The notes under the pieces: generated by a model
The model's input: only the letters and a program-made list of their open reading frames with translations
The model's database searches: none
Told to the model about the DNA's origin: nothing
Program-made: the position numbers and the translations under genes
Assembly: GCA_947179155.2 (NCBI GenBank)
Contig: OX359278.1
Location: forward strand, 27,774,297-27,838,296
DNA from: Hedera helix
Taxonomy: Eukaryota; Streptophyta; Magnoliopsida; Apiales; Araliaceae
Reading direction: 5' to 3'
Length of the DNA stretch: 64,000 bases
Shown here: positions 10,749 to 24,475 of the stretch, piece by piece
How the letters are laid out: each line of letters opens with the position of its first letter
How positions within the stretch are numbered: position 1 is the stretch's first letter

Positions 10749-11892
10749 TGTTTATGGTTAATTGTTGTAATTATAAATTTTATTAATTTTGAGAATTAAG
10801 GGATTAATAATGAAATTAATCCAAATTTAAATAAAAAGTTAATGTGGAAGTTAGAAAAATTAGAAGTATTGATTATTTAATTAATCAATAAATATGGTGA
10901 AAGTTTAAAGATTTTTTATGAGGAGGAAGTAATTTTATAAATTATATACTCATAAAGTATATAATTTATATAAGAAAATTAAAGTAAAATATTAAGGAAA
11001 AAATACTTATATAAATTATATAAGAATTATTATATAATTTATATAAGATGATTAAAATAATGAGAAGGATTAATAAATGTATAATTATTGATTATGCAAT
11101 TAATTGATAATTATGGAGGAAATTAATAATTATTTAAGAAAGGAGAATGTAAATATATAAATTATATAATATTAAATTATATAATTTATATATAAAGAAG
11201 TTAGTGATAAATAGTAAAGAAATGAATAATAAATAAGAAAAAGGAATGTTTTAATTTATTAAAAATTATGTTTATGTATATTGAAATTATTATGATTTTT
11301 ATGAAGGATAATATTTCGAAAATATGAACATATTAATGTAACATGTTGTCCAAGTAACGAAGTAAAAAATTGTGAAAAATAATTTTTATATGTTACATGA
11401 ATTATTTTATAATTTTTGGAGGTATAAATTACCTCATATAATTACATACATGGCGTTATGCGTGTACAAAATTTATCAAGTAAAGTACCCAAAAATGGTC
11501 TAAATATTATTTATAAATCAAATTATGATTTTTGGTGAATTAAAATAAATATTTTATATACATTATATAAAATATTTATTACACGAAATAATTGCGTAAT
11601 GTATTAAATTAAAATTGTATGCTTGATTTTTGGAATTTTCGAGAAGGGAAAAGTCGGTTGTGCATGCGTAGCAAGGTCGGTGGAATTATTTTGGTTTCCA
11701 AATTGGTTAAGTTTTAGCATAATAAAAAGGAAAGAAAAAGCAACAAGAGGAAGAAAAAGAAATAAAAGAAAAAACTTCTCCTCTCTTTCTCTCCCACCCG
11801 AACGCCACCATGTCTCCACCGGAAACCACCATGAACCACCAAGAGGAGAGAGAATATTGATGTCATCCAAGTATAGAAAAGCTTCAATGAAG

Positions 11893-13114
11893 GTAAAGAA
11901 ATTAATTTAGTTGAATTATTTTAGCAATTATAGTGTTGGAATAATTTTGTGAAAAAATAGGAAATAATTAGAATAATTATTCAAAATAATTTTTGGATGA
12001 ATATCTATGAATTATATAACTTTTGGAATGTTTTTGTTGTGAAATTGAGGAACAAAAATGGTTAAATTTGGTTGTGGTTGGCTACTGTTGCTGTGAAATG
12101 AAGAAGAAGTTTTTTTCTGGACACGGCTTGAAACGACACCGTTTTAGGGCGTGCGGAAGAAGCAGCCGCGCAATGCGCGGAGGCTTCTAGAAACGGCAGG
12201 AAACGACGCCGTTTTGGCTTTAGAAGCGACGGGCCGCGCACAATGCGCAGCCGACGGCAACGCTGAAAATTACCAGCGTGCCCCTGGGCTTTCCAGAAAT
12301 ACCGACCGTGTCCTTTGACCACAGAAATTATAGAAATGCCCCTGGACTTTTCGGAAAATTCTGGTTGTGTCCTTAAGGGCGCGAAAATTGCCAAAATGCC
12401 CTCAGAAGTGATATTTGGGCATTAAATTTAATATTTTTGTAAAAATATTAAATATTGGGGATTAATATTTAAATGTTTAAATATTAATCTAATAAGGTTC
12501 TAATTTAGAAAATAGTTAAACAAAATTTTTGGACAACCAAATATGTTAAATTTTATCCGATGAGTCGGGTTGTCCGTAGTGAAGGCATTAAAGATTAAGT
12601 TATATTAATATTTTACGGGACAAGATTAATATAAGTAAACATATTAATTAACAATTGACCCAGTACCCTAAAATAAATCGGCGGGTATGGTTAATTACAT
12701 TATAGATGATATTAATTAATTAAATTAATATCATAAGAGGATAAATAATTATTATTTGATTATTTTATGATCATAGATTATACGAGGAGCAATATAAAAA
12801 GGGTATTTATTATTTAATGCCACAATCCAAGCAAGTTCTTCAGTCCTTTAATGTTAAATATTGTCTATTATGATATGTTAATATTTGTTCAAATGCATAC
12901 AAATTATGTGCTATGTGATACGTGATTAATATGACAACAATGTGTATTTTGTGCAACGATATGAATATATATGAGATATATTGCTCAACTAGAAGCACAA
13001 ACACATGATGTATGACATACACCGAGCATGTTAAGGTATGTGCTACGTGAAGCATAAATTGTTGAACTTGCTGAGCCATTGTACTCATTACTTGCTTAAA
13101 ATAAACTTTTGCAG
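11893..13114 (+). other. Putative intron inside LTR B
   Basis: A pyrimidine-rich then AG-rich leader ends ATGAAG followed by GTAAAG (donor-like) at 11893. An acceptor-like TTTTGCAG ends at 13114, preceded by the conserved ACTTGCTGAGC block at 13065. Position and order match those in LTRs C, D and E. Inferred only. Confidence 0.4.
12118..12290 (+). repeat. CpG-rich palindromic block in LTR B
   Basis: Contains CCGCGCAATGCGCGG (12166-12180), an imperfect copy at 12233-12249, and AAACGACGCCGTTTT near 12203, all near-palindromes. The same words occur in the LTRs of element D. Confidence 0.75.
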
Positions 13115-13685
13115 GTTAAGAACTGAATGTCAGAAATATCGAATTATATTAGAGATTGATCAATCTAGAAAGTTGTAAATGAAATGGTTATATTCAATAT
13201 GGAAACTGCAAAGTTTATTTTGACGTTTCATATATTCATATACGTTGGATCTGTGTAGGATGAATATGATTAAATTGTGAACTGTGAATGTTCAAATTAA
13301 TTGTTACGATAGAAATTATTATACATTTGATTTTGAACGATGCAACAAGGAATATTTGTATGAAAATAAATGACTGTAAATTTCGAATGATGAGTATTAT
13401 GATATTAGTCACAGAAAGAAAAAGTAAAGGTTGCGATCCAGGGACTAGGATCCAGATATAAGGATTTTAAATATCCAAATACTTTAATACAATGATTAAG
13501 AAAAAGAAAAAGAAAAAAAATTATACGAGAATTTTGATAATTGATGATTTTAAAATCAATTAATGGATTAATTAAGGTGATTAAAGATTTATTAACGGAC
13601 CGAAATTTGGACGTAAGGAAAATAATATTTAATTAATATGGAATTTAAGGTAATAAGGTTGGTCGAATTTCGGGGTCGTTACAGT

Positions 13686-13697
13686 TGGTATCAGAGC
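13686..13697 (+). other. Primer-binding site of element B
   Basis: TGGTATCAGAGC, a perfect complement to the 3' end of initiator Met-tRNA, two bases after the LTR. Confidence 0.9.
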
Positions 13698-14930
13698 CAG
13701 AGGTTATAAACCTTAGGTAAATGATACACCTTAGGCTATAACCTATGTAAGGAAAAGTAAAGATAGTTGCGTATTCTGAAAACTTAAGCGTATAGTAAGC
13801 TCCTGACTCATGATTGTATGGTGGAGCCCCTCAGCGAGTGAGTGACTATAGCTTGACTAGGACAAGCTCCCTAAACCATATGATTATGGCAAGTTCCTAA
13901 GCTCAAATACGTGATAAGTTTGATGAACATGAGGGGATTAAAATAGAAAGATGTAAGTTAAGAAATACAGATCTTAGATATTGGCTAAAGTAAAGGAAAT
14001 ATGAAAGATATAAGATTATAAGGAAGAGATAAAGATGTTCAAAAAGATTTAATAAAGATAAAGAATTGAGAAAATTCATAAGTTCAATTAAGAACATATC
14101 TGAAAGAATATTTGAATGGATTCAAAGATGAATCTCAAAGAAAAATCAGGGGACACCTGATTCAAGTAATAAAGATGACAAGGTAATCCAAAAAGTATAG
14201 AAAGGGATCATAATAACATGATCAAAAACAGTAAGAGGATCGTACTATGATACGATCACGAGATAAGTGAAGCGAGTAAGGAATAGATTGTAAAGCAAGA
14301 TCATGATGGGATCCAATGAGACTGTAAAATAACAAAGAGGTCTGTTAATGATTCAAAAAGTATATCTTGATGCTATAAAGAAATATAGTACTATGAAATA
14401 GTACAAGAAGAATTCAAAGAATGATGAGACATGAATGACAGAAATGTTATGATAAGGGGGCAGAAAGTTTGGGTACGAAATTTCAATTGAGGACTCACAT
14501 GGTGACTGAGTTGCACAATCCTTTGTATGGGCAGGGGACTTGTGTTTACTTAGTTACTATGTGATAATCATTGAAATGTTAGAGTCGCGTTAGTGGTTTG
14601 ACAGGTAAATAATATTAAGTTTAGGCACGAGTTCTTAAAACTCATGCATATGGTAAGTCCATGACTCATAATTGTATGGTATGTTTGAGCCCCTCAGCAT
14701 ATGGATAGTCTTTGATTTGTTCTCAGACTACATATTGCTAGGACAAGCTTCTGAACTCATATTTTTGTGGTAAGTTCCTGGACTCATAATGTGTGGCAAG
14801 TTTGATGAACTATACGGGAGTATAGAAAAGTTGGAGTAGATAGAAAATTCTAATATGATAAATAATAATAGTCCTAGCAATAAATACAGTAATTAGGTGA
14901 AGAAGCAAAAAGTGAATGTTAGGGAATTTA
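13698..14930 (+). mobile_element. Non-coding leader of element B with internal duplication
   Basis: About 1.2 kb after the primer site with no gag-like frame. Two diverged copies of a ~150-200 bp block (about 13786-13940 and 14635-14845) share the order GACTCATGATTGTATGGT, GAGCCCCTCAGC, CTAGGACAAGCT, GGCAAGTT and TTTGATGAAC. The element ends without recognisable coding sequence. Confidence 0.5.
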
Positions 14931-14939
14931 GGATATTCC

Positions 14940-15480
14940 CACTCTTCTAGCTTTGCTAGACTTCAAAATGTTTTGACCTCAAGCTAATTTGACATGAATA
15001 TGCTTTGAAAAATATAAATGAAATTTTTTCTAAGCGATCTAAAAAGTGTCTATGCTACTTATTTCGGCTAGACAAAAATATTTTTAACATTAAAATGTAT
15101 TTCAAAAGAATCATTCATGCACCTTTTAGCCCGGTGTAGATGTGATGAATGATGGAATGCTCAACGTGTTGTTGTGACGGTGCGGTACTATTTTGTCATA
15201 AGGTGATTCGATACCATAAAGTGTGGTGTAGGAATTATTAACGACGGGATTCTCAACGGACTGTCAAATGATGCGGTAACATGAAGTCATAAATGATTTT
15301 GATTTATAAAGGTATGTCAGAACTATAAGTCAATGCCATTTGACTCAGCTAGATATTTTGAAAAGTTTTGACATGATGAATGTTTTAAAATTTTCTGCGG
15401 ATTATAAGGTGTTAAAATAGCGTTTATGCTAATTGATCTGGCAACTTACTATGCGTGAAACGGATTGTCTATGAGTGAAA
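14940..15480. repeat. Diverged direct repeats
   Basis: Two repeat pairs. One lies around 14955-15060 and 15345-15450 (shared words TTTTGAC, GACATGA, TTTATGCTA/TCTATGCTA, GATCTGGC-like). The other lies around 15150-15205 and 15243-15295 (shared CTCAACG, TGCGGTA, GTCATAA). Possibly subterminal repeats of the adjoining CACTA-type element; no clear terminal CACTA inverted repeat was found. Confidence 0.35.
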
Positions 15481-16889
15481 CGCTTCCAACTCTACTGCCA
15501 AAGCTTTTTCTTTGTCGCTAGATGAAGATATTTTTGTCGTGGACCAAATCCAAAACTAAGCAATCTACCTGCCTTCTTTCCCAACACTCGAGTCATAATT
15601 TCACTTTTGTCATTATTGTCAAAATTTTCAGATTCTACCTCCATCTCAGAGATGCATTAATTCTCGGGTGTTTTCATTTCGTTCTGCAAAATTGACAACA
15701 AATTCAAATAATTAAGAGAGAATCTCATATACAAAACTGTTGATTTAACATACTATGCAGATTTATCTTAGGCTGTCTTACGTATGCAGATTCATTTTCA
15801 GGTTGGATCCACTCGTTTGTGGCTTTTTTCTGATATGTGCTTTTGTAACCTTCAATTGGATCTCCCTAAAAATGAAATCATTACCACAATAAAAGAACTT
15901 CGGAATTCATATTAATTATATTCCATATTATTCCAGGGCATAACAATTGAGAGGACATATTAACCAATTTAAAAGAAATTAGACATTATTTTCTGATCTT
16001 GCTGGGAGGCTGTTATAGATTCTAAATCAGTAGTATATCCTTAAACTTGGACATTCTTTTGCTGGATAAAGCTCTGACAAAAGTCCATGATATGAAAATT
16101 TTGCAGTCCTTATATGTATAAATAATTATCACTAATTCATATCTTTTAAGCTTTGTCCATTTTTATACCAGTAAATGCTTTTTGAGTCATCAGTCTGTTC
16201 TAATATAACTTTAAGCAAGCAAATGTGAACTAAATTCTAAAGAATGAACTCTAAAGTAAATTATTTAAGACTAAATAAATTATGGATGGATTCTGAAGTA
16301 TATCATTCAAAGACTAACTACCCTAGGTACCACTACAAATTCCAACTATCTCTGGACCAAACTTACGACTTATTTCTTTATCTAGCAATATGCATACAAA
16401 TCATGCCAACTTCTTAAACCAACACCTACCAAACAACATGAATAACTTATCAAACAAATAAACCAACAGCTACCATATTAGAAAACGATTGAATATTGTA
16501 AAGAGACTTGATGAATAACCATATTAGATAGCATGATACACATCAGAGAATATGCAATCAACCTTACACATCATATAAACAATAACGCTATAAAGATCTA
16601 GCTCCTACCAAAAAGAAAATTAATGTACAGATCGTTCTTCAACACAAAAGAATTCATTTTTTTACATACCTCGCTTCATTTAGAGCAATATCTATAGTAT
16701 TTAACCAAAGAGACATCATGATGTGTTCAAATTTTCATGTCAGTTTATCTGAATTCTAGGTTTTAGGAGGCCAAGTGGATCATTAGTGCAATTGAAAATA
16801 AAGTTTGACCTATTCTACCATATTAGTAACTTTAAATGCTTCTAAATTTGGAATGTTAATGATTTGCATTGATTAATTTAAAATGTTAT

Positions 16890-17065
16890 TGATAGTGCTT
16901 CGCTGCATTTTTTTTGTGACATCTAGCAAAATCTTTTGACAATTTCTTAGTTTAACAAGTGCATTGTAATTTTTGTCAGCAAGTGCTTGGCTGAATTCTT
17001 TTTGTGACATCTAGCAAAATATTTTGATAATTTCTTGGTTCTGCAAGTGCTTTGTAATTTGGATC
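16890..17065. repeat. Tandem duplication of ~85 bp in intron
   Basis: Two copies share GTGCTT-GCTG then TTTTTGTGACATCTAGCAAA and ATTTCTT, spaced about 87 bp apart, inside the 1.7 kb intron of the En/Spm-type gene. Confidence 0.7.
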
Positions 17066-17190
17066 TTCATTGATGAATGCAGATTATTATGGAAACTAGA
17101 TAATTATAAGATGATGGATTAAGAAACATCACAAGCCATGTTACTACTGTATGATTGTTTAGGTGCTACAGGACTGGAAGGGGGCGGGGC

Positions 17191-17203
17191 GGGGGGGGGG
17201 GGG
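17191..17203. repeat. Poly-G run
   Basis: 13 consecutive G in a purine-rich tract (17176-17210). Confidence 0.9.
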
Positions 17204-18810
17204 AGAGGGGACTTGAAACCAAACTGTGGCAAGCAAAGGATGATAATGGCCCTGTTTCCAGCAGCAACTGGGCTACACAATGTGGAGAGTGGACTGGAGG
17301 TTTACGTGTCATTTAAAGCAATTCTACTGGTTAATTGAAGTTAACCCACCCTCTATAAGTGCTTATGAATCTTTGATTGATTATGTTTGCATAATCACAC
17401 ACAGAATGATTAAGATTGCACCACTGGAAGTTGTGGATATATAACGTATTACGTATATAGATAAACTGACATGAAAAATTACGAGTGAGAACAATTAAAT
17501 TAAAGTGAAACAATTATCAAACATACTTGAGTTATTTTGTAATACATATATACCTTTTTTGCGTGATGAACAACAAAGGGTTTTGACCCTCCAGTATGAA
17601 TGACTTTATTCCCTCGGTTTTTCTTGTTTACTTCTGAGTGATGCTGGAAAATATTTTAAAAAATAAACAAATCAGTGAAGAAATATTAAAAATCTAATAA
17701 TATGCATATACATTAACTGATTAAAGATTAGAATTAACATACAACAAATTCTGGAGTTGTCCAATAATCACACATCTTATTCCATTTGATAATATCAATA
17801 CCCTGGGAGGTTTTTTCTTAGCTTCTTCGGGTGTTGGAAAAGATTTAAAGTACTTGTTGAGCTTGCACCTTTGACTTCTATTTCTATCATTCATTATTCG
17901 AAGCGCAACACGCTTAACATGTGGCTGAGAAAGGTCTATATCAAAGCGAGCCTAAAGAAATAAATAAATAAATAATTACTGTATTATTTATGACATAAAA
18001 ATAAATATTATATATTTTATTTTTCTACAACTTACTTCAACCCTTGACAATGATTCTTCCACTACTCCCTCTATGATATCCTTGAATTTGTTATTGTTTG
18101 GGAGGTGGTGGTGGACCATCAATCCTATCTCTGACAATAACTTTGTAGATTCTATAGGATTAGTGGGCCTCCTTTTGCTCGGTGACATATTGATCACCAA
18201 CTTCTTTCCTTTGGCCTTGGTGAGCTTCTCAAGGCCAATACCGCGAGTTGGTCTGTGGATTTTATTTGCAAAAGATGAACCTATTCAACAAATTAAACGT
18301 GATAAAAATAGATGTGAAAACGTAAAGGGAACAAATAAAAGTTATAAAGATTCTAGCTTGCAGATAAATGGAGAGTAGCAAATACCAAACTCACATGGTC
18401 CATTTTCTTGTGAAGAGCCTTCTTCATTTTGGGTCAAGTTTTCTCCAATTATAGTTTCATGATTACGTTGTGTCGGGGTAGCAACGGGAGTTTCCATTTG
18501 ACGCCCATTCGGTGAACGTGTAATCATCTCACGTATTTTTTGCACTAAGCGTACAGGTGAACCTTGAGGACATCTAAATTGTGATCTCGTCATAGGGCTC
18601 CTTGGAGGAGTTGATGAAATAACTATTCTTTTTCATACATTAGGTTGTGACCCTTTAGTTAAGTTATTGGCAGGGACCTCAGTATTTTGTGAAGCTACGT
18701 ATCCTCTGGTTTGGGCTGCTCCTTTTTTTTTCATTACAGGGCCAGTCATTTTCACCTTGGAACAAGTTAAAAAGTTAATTTGTTAATGTCATTAGTGTGG
18801 TAGATAAAGG

Positions 18811-18815
18811 CATCT
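18811..18815. repeat. Probable target-site duplication, left (solo LTR C)
   Basis: CATCT; the right copy at 23013-23017 is CATAT, one mismatch. Confidence 0.55.
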
Positions 18816-20218
18816 TGTGAGACCACAGGATTTTATTGAATTTCTAAATAAGGATTATGGATAATTAAGTAAATGTTAATAGTTAAAACCTAGTGTTGGA
18901 TGACGGAAAGTGTAAGAATGATTAAGAATAAATTATTATGTGATAAAATGTATTAAGAAATGATTAAATATGAATTATTATATGCTCAATGTGCTAGCAA
19001 GGACCTATGTGGTTGAATTGATAAAGAGAGACTCTTGGTTTAATAAGGGTCTATAAAATGTTTATGGATCAATATTTAAAGTGCATGAGAGAATTGAGGT
19101 ATGTATAAGTTATAATAGAATTATAGTGAAAATGAATTTGGAGGATTTAATGGTAATATAAATTATTATAGATGAATGATTGATGTTAATACCTTTAATA
19201 AGGTGATTTGAAAAGAATTATTGTAAGACACGATGTGATGTGTCAGCGGGTAAAAGATTAAATAGGTATATATGATTAATTGAGCAGTTAGGGAAAGTAT
19301 AATTAAGTTGATGTTATATATATGAATGTTAATAACGAGTTTAATGAATAGGCCTGAAGAGGCGAGGATATGAGAATGACAAGGTAAAATAGGTATGTAT
19401 GTGTAGTGAAGAAGGAACCGGGTGATTAAATTAGTTTGTTAAGGATTTATGGGACATTAAGTGCATGATATATGTATTTGTGGTATTTGTTAAGGAAATT
19501 GATACTTATTTGATTGGAATAAGATAATCATGGGTACAATGTGAAAAGAAAGAAATGTAATATTCTGAGAATGAGTAGAAATAATGTGTATGCAAGAATG
19601 ATGTAAATTAGCATATGTGTTATGTAAATAAGTGAATGGACGTTAAAGTCACAATAATAATATTATGAGATTAAAAAGTTAAATGATAATGAATTTTGGT
19701 AATCCGGTTGAGGTTCGCTTATCGAGAAAGCGGCTTATGGAAAAGTGAGTATGACGACTAATTGAGATGTCAAAAAGTGAAATTTATGGAATGAGGAACC
19801 GTAAGGTGGGTTCATAGAGAATTAAGAATGAAAGGTTATGCAAATTAGCATTTATGGTGAATTATTGTTATTAAGTTATGAAATTCAAGTTTCAAAGTGT
19901 GACAAGTGATATGGGACAAGTCATTTATGAATTAGTTGATTTAGGAATAAAATCCAAACATGATGAAACAAGTTTGGATCAAAATGGAATTGAAATGGAT
20001 TGAAAATAATTAATGTATGATTTATTGGAGATTTAAATTCTCTAGATTTTATGGCATTGGACCAAAATGCCCTTGATAATTTATGAAATGGCAATTGTAT
20101 CCTATATTGGTAAAATGGCTTATATGTCCTTGCTTCGTATTGTGAATGGTCTAAATTAACCCTAACCATACATGATTAAGTTGACCAAGTGTGGTTAATT
20201 GCTAGTAAAAGATATACA

Positions 20219-20268
<50 letters not shown>
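20219..20268. repeat. (TA)n(TG)n microsatellite in LTR C
   Basis: Seven TA then about eighteen TG units. Confidence 0.95.
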
Positions 20269-20269
<1 letters not shown>

Positions 20270-20486
20270 AAGCAAGAATAAACTCATATTTTCTTATTCC
20301 ATTTCCAAGTTACTAGCAAGAGATGTCCATACGAGAGAAAGAGAGAAAGAAGAAGATAAGCTAGGGTTCAAGGAATCATGAAGGATTCAAGTATAAAAGT
20401 GATCAAGGAGAGCATAATTAGCCATTCAAATGGAAGATTCAATCTTAGAAAGCTTCATAGCAAGAAAGGGGATGAGCTTATGAAAG

Positions 20487-22362
20487 GTATATGTATGTTC
20501 AAGCCATAAACTTTGATGTTCATGTGTTTAAATTCAAGAATAAGAGCAGTCATGCTTGAATTAGTGGTTAAATGTAAAGATTATGGAAAGTTACATGCTA
20601 TATGTTTGGTTTATGAGGGAACCCTATGCTTGAAAGTGTTAAAAATATATAACAAAGGTGTTATACTATTCATGTATGTTTTTTAAGCTTGAAATCATGA
20701 TTTTAAGGATGATCATGTGTTACTTGTTAGAAATTTTGATGAAACCCTAGAGGAAGATGTTGATCATGTATAATTTGATGTTAAAGATCATCCTAAGTGC
20801 TCAAATGAAAGATATGTATGATTTGTTAAGGAAAAGTTATAATATTAGGTTATACTTTGTGTATAGATTACGTAATAATCTGTAAAGTGCATTAGAATGT
20901 GCAGTTAGAAGTTATGTGGACTTGTAAAGTTGTTAAAAGTGTATGTGATGGCCTATGTGGTATATGGAGTCAAGGAATGAAATTGTGTTTAAGTTTTGGG
21001 AATGAAAAGTTTTTCAAAGTTAAGGAAAATCCAACTAAAGAGTGATTTTTTTTTGGCAATTTTGAGTAATTAAAGGTCAAATGAAGCCAAATGACTTAGT
21101 TTTATGTTATTACATGTGTTTAGGTCGATTTGGTAATCGACGGACTGAAATTTGAATAAAAAGGCGATTTGAACGATCGAAATCGATTGATTCGATTCAA
21201 CATGGATTTTAACGGACTAATCTTGCCTCGTGCGAAGTTTTATAGTTTTGAAAGTTGGAACATGTCTTATATGACCTAAGTGAACTATGCCAAGTGTCAG
21301 AACAAATTTTTAAAGCAAATGGCAAAAAAATCACAAAGTTGGAAAAGTTGGTTTTTAAACTTAGAAAATTTTCTAAGTGTTGGAATTGAGTGAACAACAC
21401 TCTTATGGGCTAGTGTATCTATGTTTTAATAAATCCAAATGAGGCAAAGGAAAATTTTATAAAATACTATGTAGCAAAGTCTAGAGTTGTACCAAAGTTG
21501 GTCTTAAATGGAGTTTTGGTTAAGGAATTAAAAATCAGCAAAGCAGAGACAAAAATAGGAAATCCTGCACCAGCATATTGCGTCGGGGCGCAGTGTTTTG
21601 CACGTAACACTGCGCCGGGGCGTAGTTAATGTTCATTGGCCAAGAAGATTTCGCTGGCAGCGAGGTCTGATGGCGCGGGGGCGAAGTTGCTTTGTCCTTG
21701 AAAAAATTTTAAGCTTCCAAAAAGTTATGTTTTGACGTGCAATGATAAGATTAGGTTATGAAAACCTTAAATGAATAAGAATGGGCTATATAAAGGGTGT
21801 CAAAGTATAATGAAGAAATAAATGACATAATGTAACATGCCTAAAGCTAAGCCCAAAGCGTGAAATGGGTTATGAAAGAGATATCGATAACGAAATAGGA
21901 TGTATTATAAACCTTCATAAGGTATAAAACATCAAATGTGTAATAAATAGAGATTAATGGTTAAGCGATTATGATCTACGTTTGATAAGTCATATGAGTT
22001 TATGATCCTATATTGACATATGAGTTATGTATTGACAGATGCAGCTCAATATAGCAAACCAAGGCAAGGACTGATAAAAAAGCCAATCAATGCAATAAAG
22101 GTTAAGTAAATAAAAGCAGTCAGGCAAGTTCTTCAGATCTAAGTTTAATGGATATTCTACGTGAACTACGTGATAGTATATGAGTTGAAATGTGCCTATG
22201 TGCAACTATGTGGTTTATTTGCTACATGAATTATGTGACATTAAGTATAGTATGATAAGATAAAGGATGCACGACGCATATATTAAATTATGAGCATGAA
22301 AGGTGTTAGCTGATTAACTTGCTGAGCTTTATACTCATTCTTGCTATGAACTAAAGTTTCAG
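20487..22362 (+). other. Putative intron inside LTR C
   Basis: An AG-rich leader ends ATGAAAG followed by GTATAT (donor-like) at 20487. The acceptor-like GTTTCAG ends at 22362, after the CTTGCTGAGC...CTCATTCTTGCTAT block. Same layout as LTRs A2, B, D and E. Inferred only. Confidence 0.35.
21560..21690 (+). repeat. GC-rich block in LTR C
   Basis: Repeated TGCGYCGGGGCG words; GCAGTGTT and AACACTGC form an inverted pair around TTGCACGT. Same relative place as the CpG-rich blocks of LTRs B and D. Confidence 0.6.
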
Positions 22363-23012
22363 GTACAGTATAAGAAGGCCAGATGTTCTGGTGCAGCTAA
22401 GGTAAAGAATGTGAATAAATGGATAGGCAAGAAGCAAATTCATTATACATAATTTGTCAAACCATAATTGTAACAAGAGAGTAAATGGTCTATAAATCCA
22501 TAGAATTAAATGTGAATGTATGTATTATTCGGAGGAAGGATATAAATGATAAGATAAATGTATTATTGATAGTCAAGTTATACATGTGATAAACTTGTAT
22601 ATATGGTACAGAATGATGTAAACAGGTACAAGCGAATAAAATCATGTTTGATACAGGTATAGTTAAATAGGGCCATGTATGAATACTTCGGCGAAATTTT
22701 ATTTACAGGTTATGTAAATCATAATAATAAATATGATTTTGAAATTGTAATAGACTAGGTCACAATTTATAAACGTTTGACCTAAGTTCTAATAAAGGGT
22801 AAGTGAACGTTGCGATCCTGAAGCAGATAAGAAATGAAAGATATAAAGAAAAATAAATTATGGACCGAATTTATGGTCAATAAATTGGTTTCAAAAGTTA
22901 AAGGTTAAGTCTGACGCACGAGATTCCAGGTTAATATGGTTTAAAGTTAATAATTATGATATCCAGAGTTAATCGGATATAATTAAGGAATGTGGGATCC
23001 CGGGACGTCACA

Positions 23013-24475
23013 CATATAGCAAGAACCTTTGTTATCGACTAGCTAGTGTTTCATTTATTATTTGTTTTGTTATCTTCTTTTATTTCAACTAATGACAACC
23101 AACCGCTTAATTAATATACTTCCCACATAACTCTTCTTATGCAATTAATGATCAGTAGGCTTGCTACCACTCTTCTCTATGTTGTTTATGAAGAAGAATG
23201 TGTTAAAGAACCCCTCATATTGATTTAGTGCAACAAAACAAAACATGTTCTTTTGAGGATCTAACTGGAGTAGTACTGGGTAAAAATATTCATTAGAATG
23301 TTCTTTTGCAGGGTATTAATGCATTAGAATGTTGATGGCTTACTTTGCTAAATTGTTGTTTTTGGTTATTCTTTCTTTTGGTAATTTCCTTGAGTTAGAA
23401 TTTTCAATGACAACTAGTGAAATGAGAATCCTGTCCAAAGGCCCTAAGCATACTATAAGTCACTTCCAGTAACTTACCTGCCATTCACAATACAATTTAA
23501 TTTATTAGTCAATCAGACCCTAAGATACCTTCCAAAGTCAAATAAACAATCATATTTCATATGCAATAATGAAAAGAAAATCCAAAAGCACTATCATGTT
23601 TCTACTCAAAATAATAGTGTGTCAAGTCCCAAGTGTTGTTCAAGGTGGAATGAAACTAAGAGGTTTTTGGAAGAATAAAACAAATGACAATCAAAAACTC
23701 TAATTTTGTGTTCATCTGTGGCATTTAATGAGATAAGTCTAACAGGGAAGAGCAAAATTAGTGTTCTTATCACAAGAAATCATGTCAAATAAAAAAAGAT
23801 ACATCAGTCAAATTCATAACAAACCAAAAGGCATGACTGGTATGCAATATGTACAACATAAAATGATTCCACTTGACCTACCACCAATATCAATAAACAT
23901 CACAATCTAGTTATGACTTATCTCTTATATCTAGCATAACTGACACATAATTCACAGGGAATGTTTTAAACCCTAAACACAAAACAATTTACAAGAGAGT
24001 AGAACATGCACTCTACAAACAGAAACAACTTACCATCAATACCATAAGAGAAACAAAGCAAATAAGAGAGAGTTTTTTATAATAAAAAAAATGGAATTCG
24101 CTAGTAATTAGTGGTGGTAAAATTAAAAAAATTAAATATAAGCCTGTAACTTCTCCTCTATATGGACAGTCATAGATTTGTATAGAAAGTCTTACGAAAA
24201 ATGAATTTTTTTTCATCAAAAATCAATTTCTGATATCTTAAAAGTTCTACAAAAATCAAAAAACGAAACAACACAATCAAACAGACATCTTAAAAGTTCA
24301 TATAATTTATCACAAGCCAAAGTAAGAAGATATAAAAAAAAATTAGATCCGGTATGACACTTACATATAGACAAATATAGACAAATATGCAAATACATAA
24401 ATGTTTTAAACAAATTGTTTGCATCGAGCCAGTATAATCAACCTTTAAACCATAAGAAGTAAGAAGAATGGCTAC
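23013..24475 (-). other. Rest of first intron of the En/Spm-type gene (inferred)
   Basis: AT-rich, no gene. If 24476-24760 is the first exon, this is intron 1, interrupted by solo LTR C. Minus-strand open frames at 24013-24413 are short, hydrophobic and unrecognised. Confidence 0.4.

Larger units (their letters stand above)
10366..13683 (+). mobile_element. 5' LTR of retrotransposon B (long-LTR Ty3/gypsy)
   Basis: 3318 bp starting TGTGAGGATCC and ending GGGGTCGTTACA, followed after two bases by an initiator-Met primer-binding site, so it is a 5' LTR. Ends and interior order (leader exon, CpG-rich block, acceptor block) match the Del/Tekay-type LTRs C and D, but sequence identity is low, so it is a different family. 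The left boundary could instead be 10364, since TGTGTGAGG allows either. No matching 3' LTR is found in the window, so the element is truncated. Confidence 0.75.
15492..18755 (-). pseudogene. En/Spm (CACTA)-type transposase gene, Transposase_24-like, multi-exon
   Basis: Minus-strand exons with canonical GT-AG borders: 18755-18386 (ATG at 18749), 18280-18036, 17951-17743, 17643-17554, 15865-15782 and 15683-15492. The protein begins MTGPVMKKKGAAQ with a Ser/Thr/Pro-rich N-terminus. It continues with RPTRGIGLEKLTKAKGKKL, then FDIDLSQPHVKR...KYFKSFPTPEEAKKKPP and CDYWTTPEFV, then NRGNKVIHTGGSKPF, and ends TRVLGKKAGRLLSFGFGP. This order is that of plant Ptta/En/Spm second-ORF transposases. Disablements: TGA near 18635, a 1-base frameshift near 17775 and TAA near 15659. 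Every splice site checked is intact. It may be a young pseudogene or a decayed CACTA copy. A probable non-coding first exon is at 24476-24760. Confidence 0.75.
18816..23012 (+). mobile_element. Solo LTR C, long-LTR Ty3/gypsy
   Basis: 4197 bp from TGTGAGACCAC to GGGACGTCACA. Terminal motifs resemble those of LTRs A2, B and D, and the CTTGCTGAGC block lies near its 3' end. What follows at 23013 is not a primer-binding site, and the flanks look like a 5-bp duplication with one mismatch, so it is a solo LTR. It lies in the first intron of the minus-strand En/Spm-type gene. Boundaries rest on ends and flanks only, because no second copy is present. Confidence 0.7.

Noticed and set aside
12062..12394. 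Minus-strand 110-codon frame
   Set aside because: Created by the CpG-rich palindrome block of LTR B; no protein family pattern.
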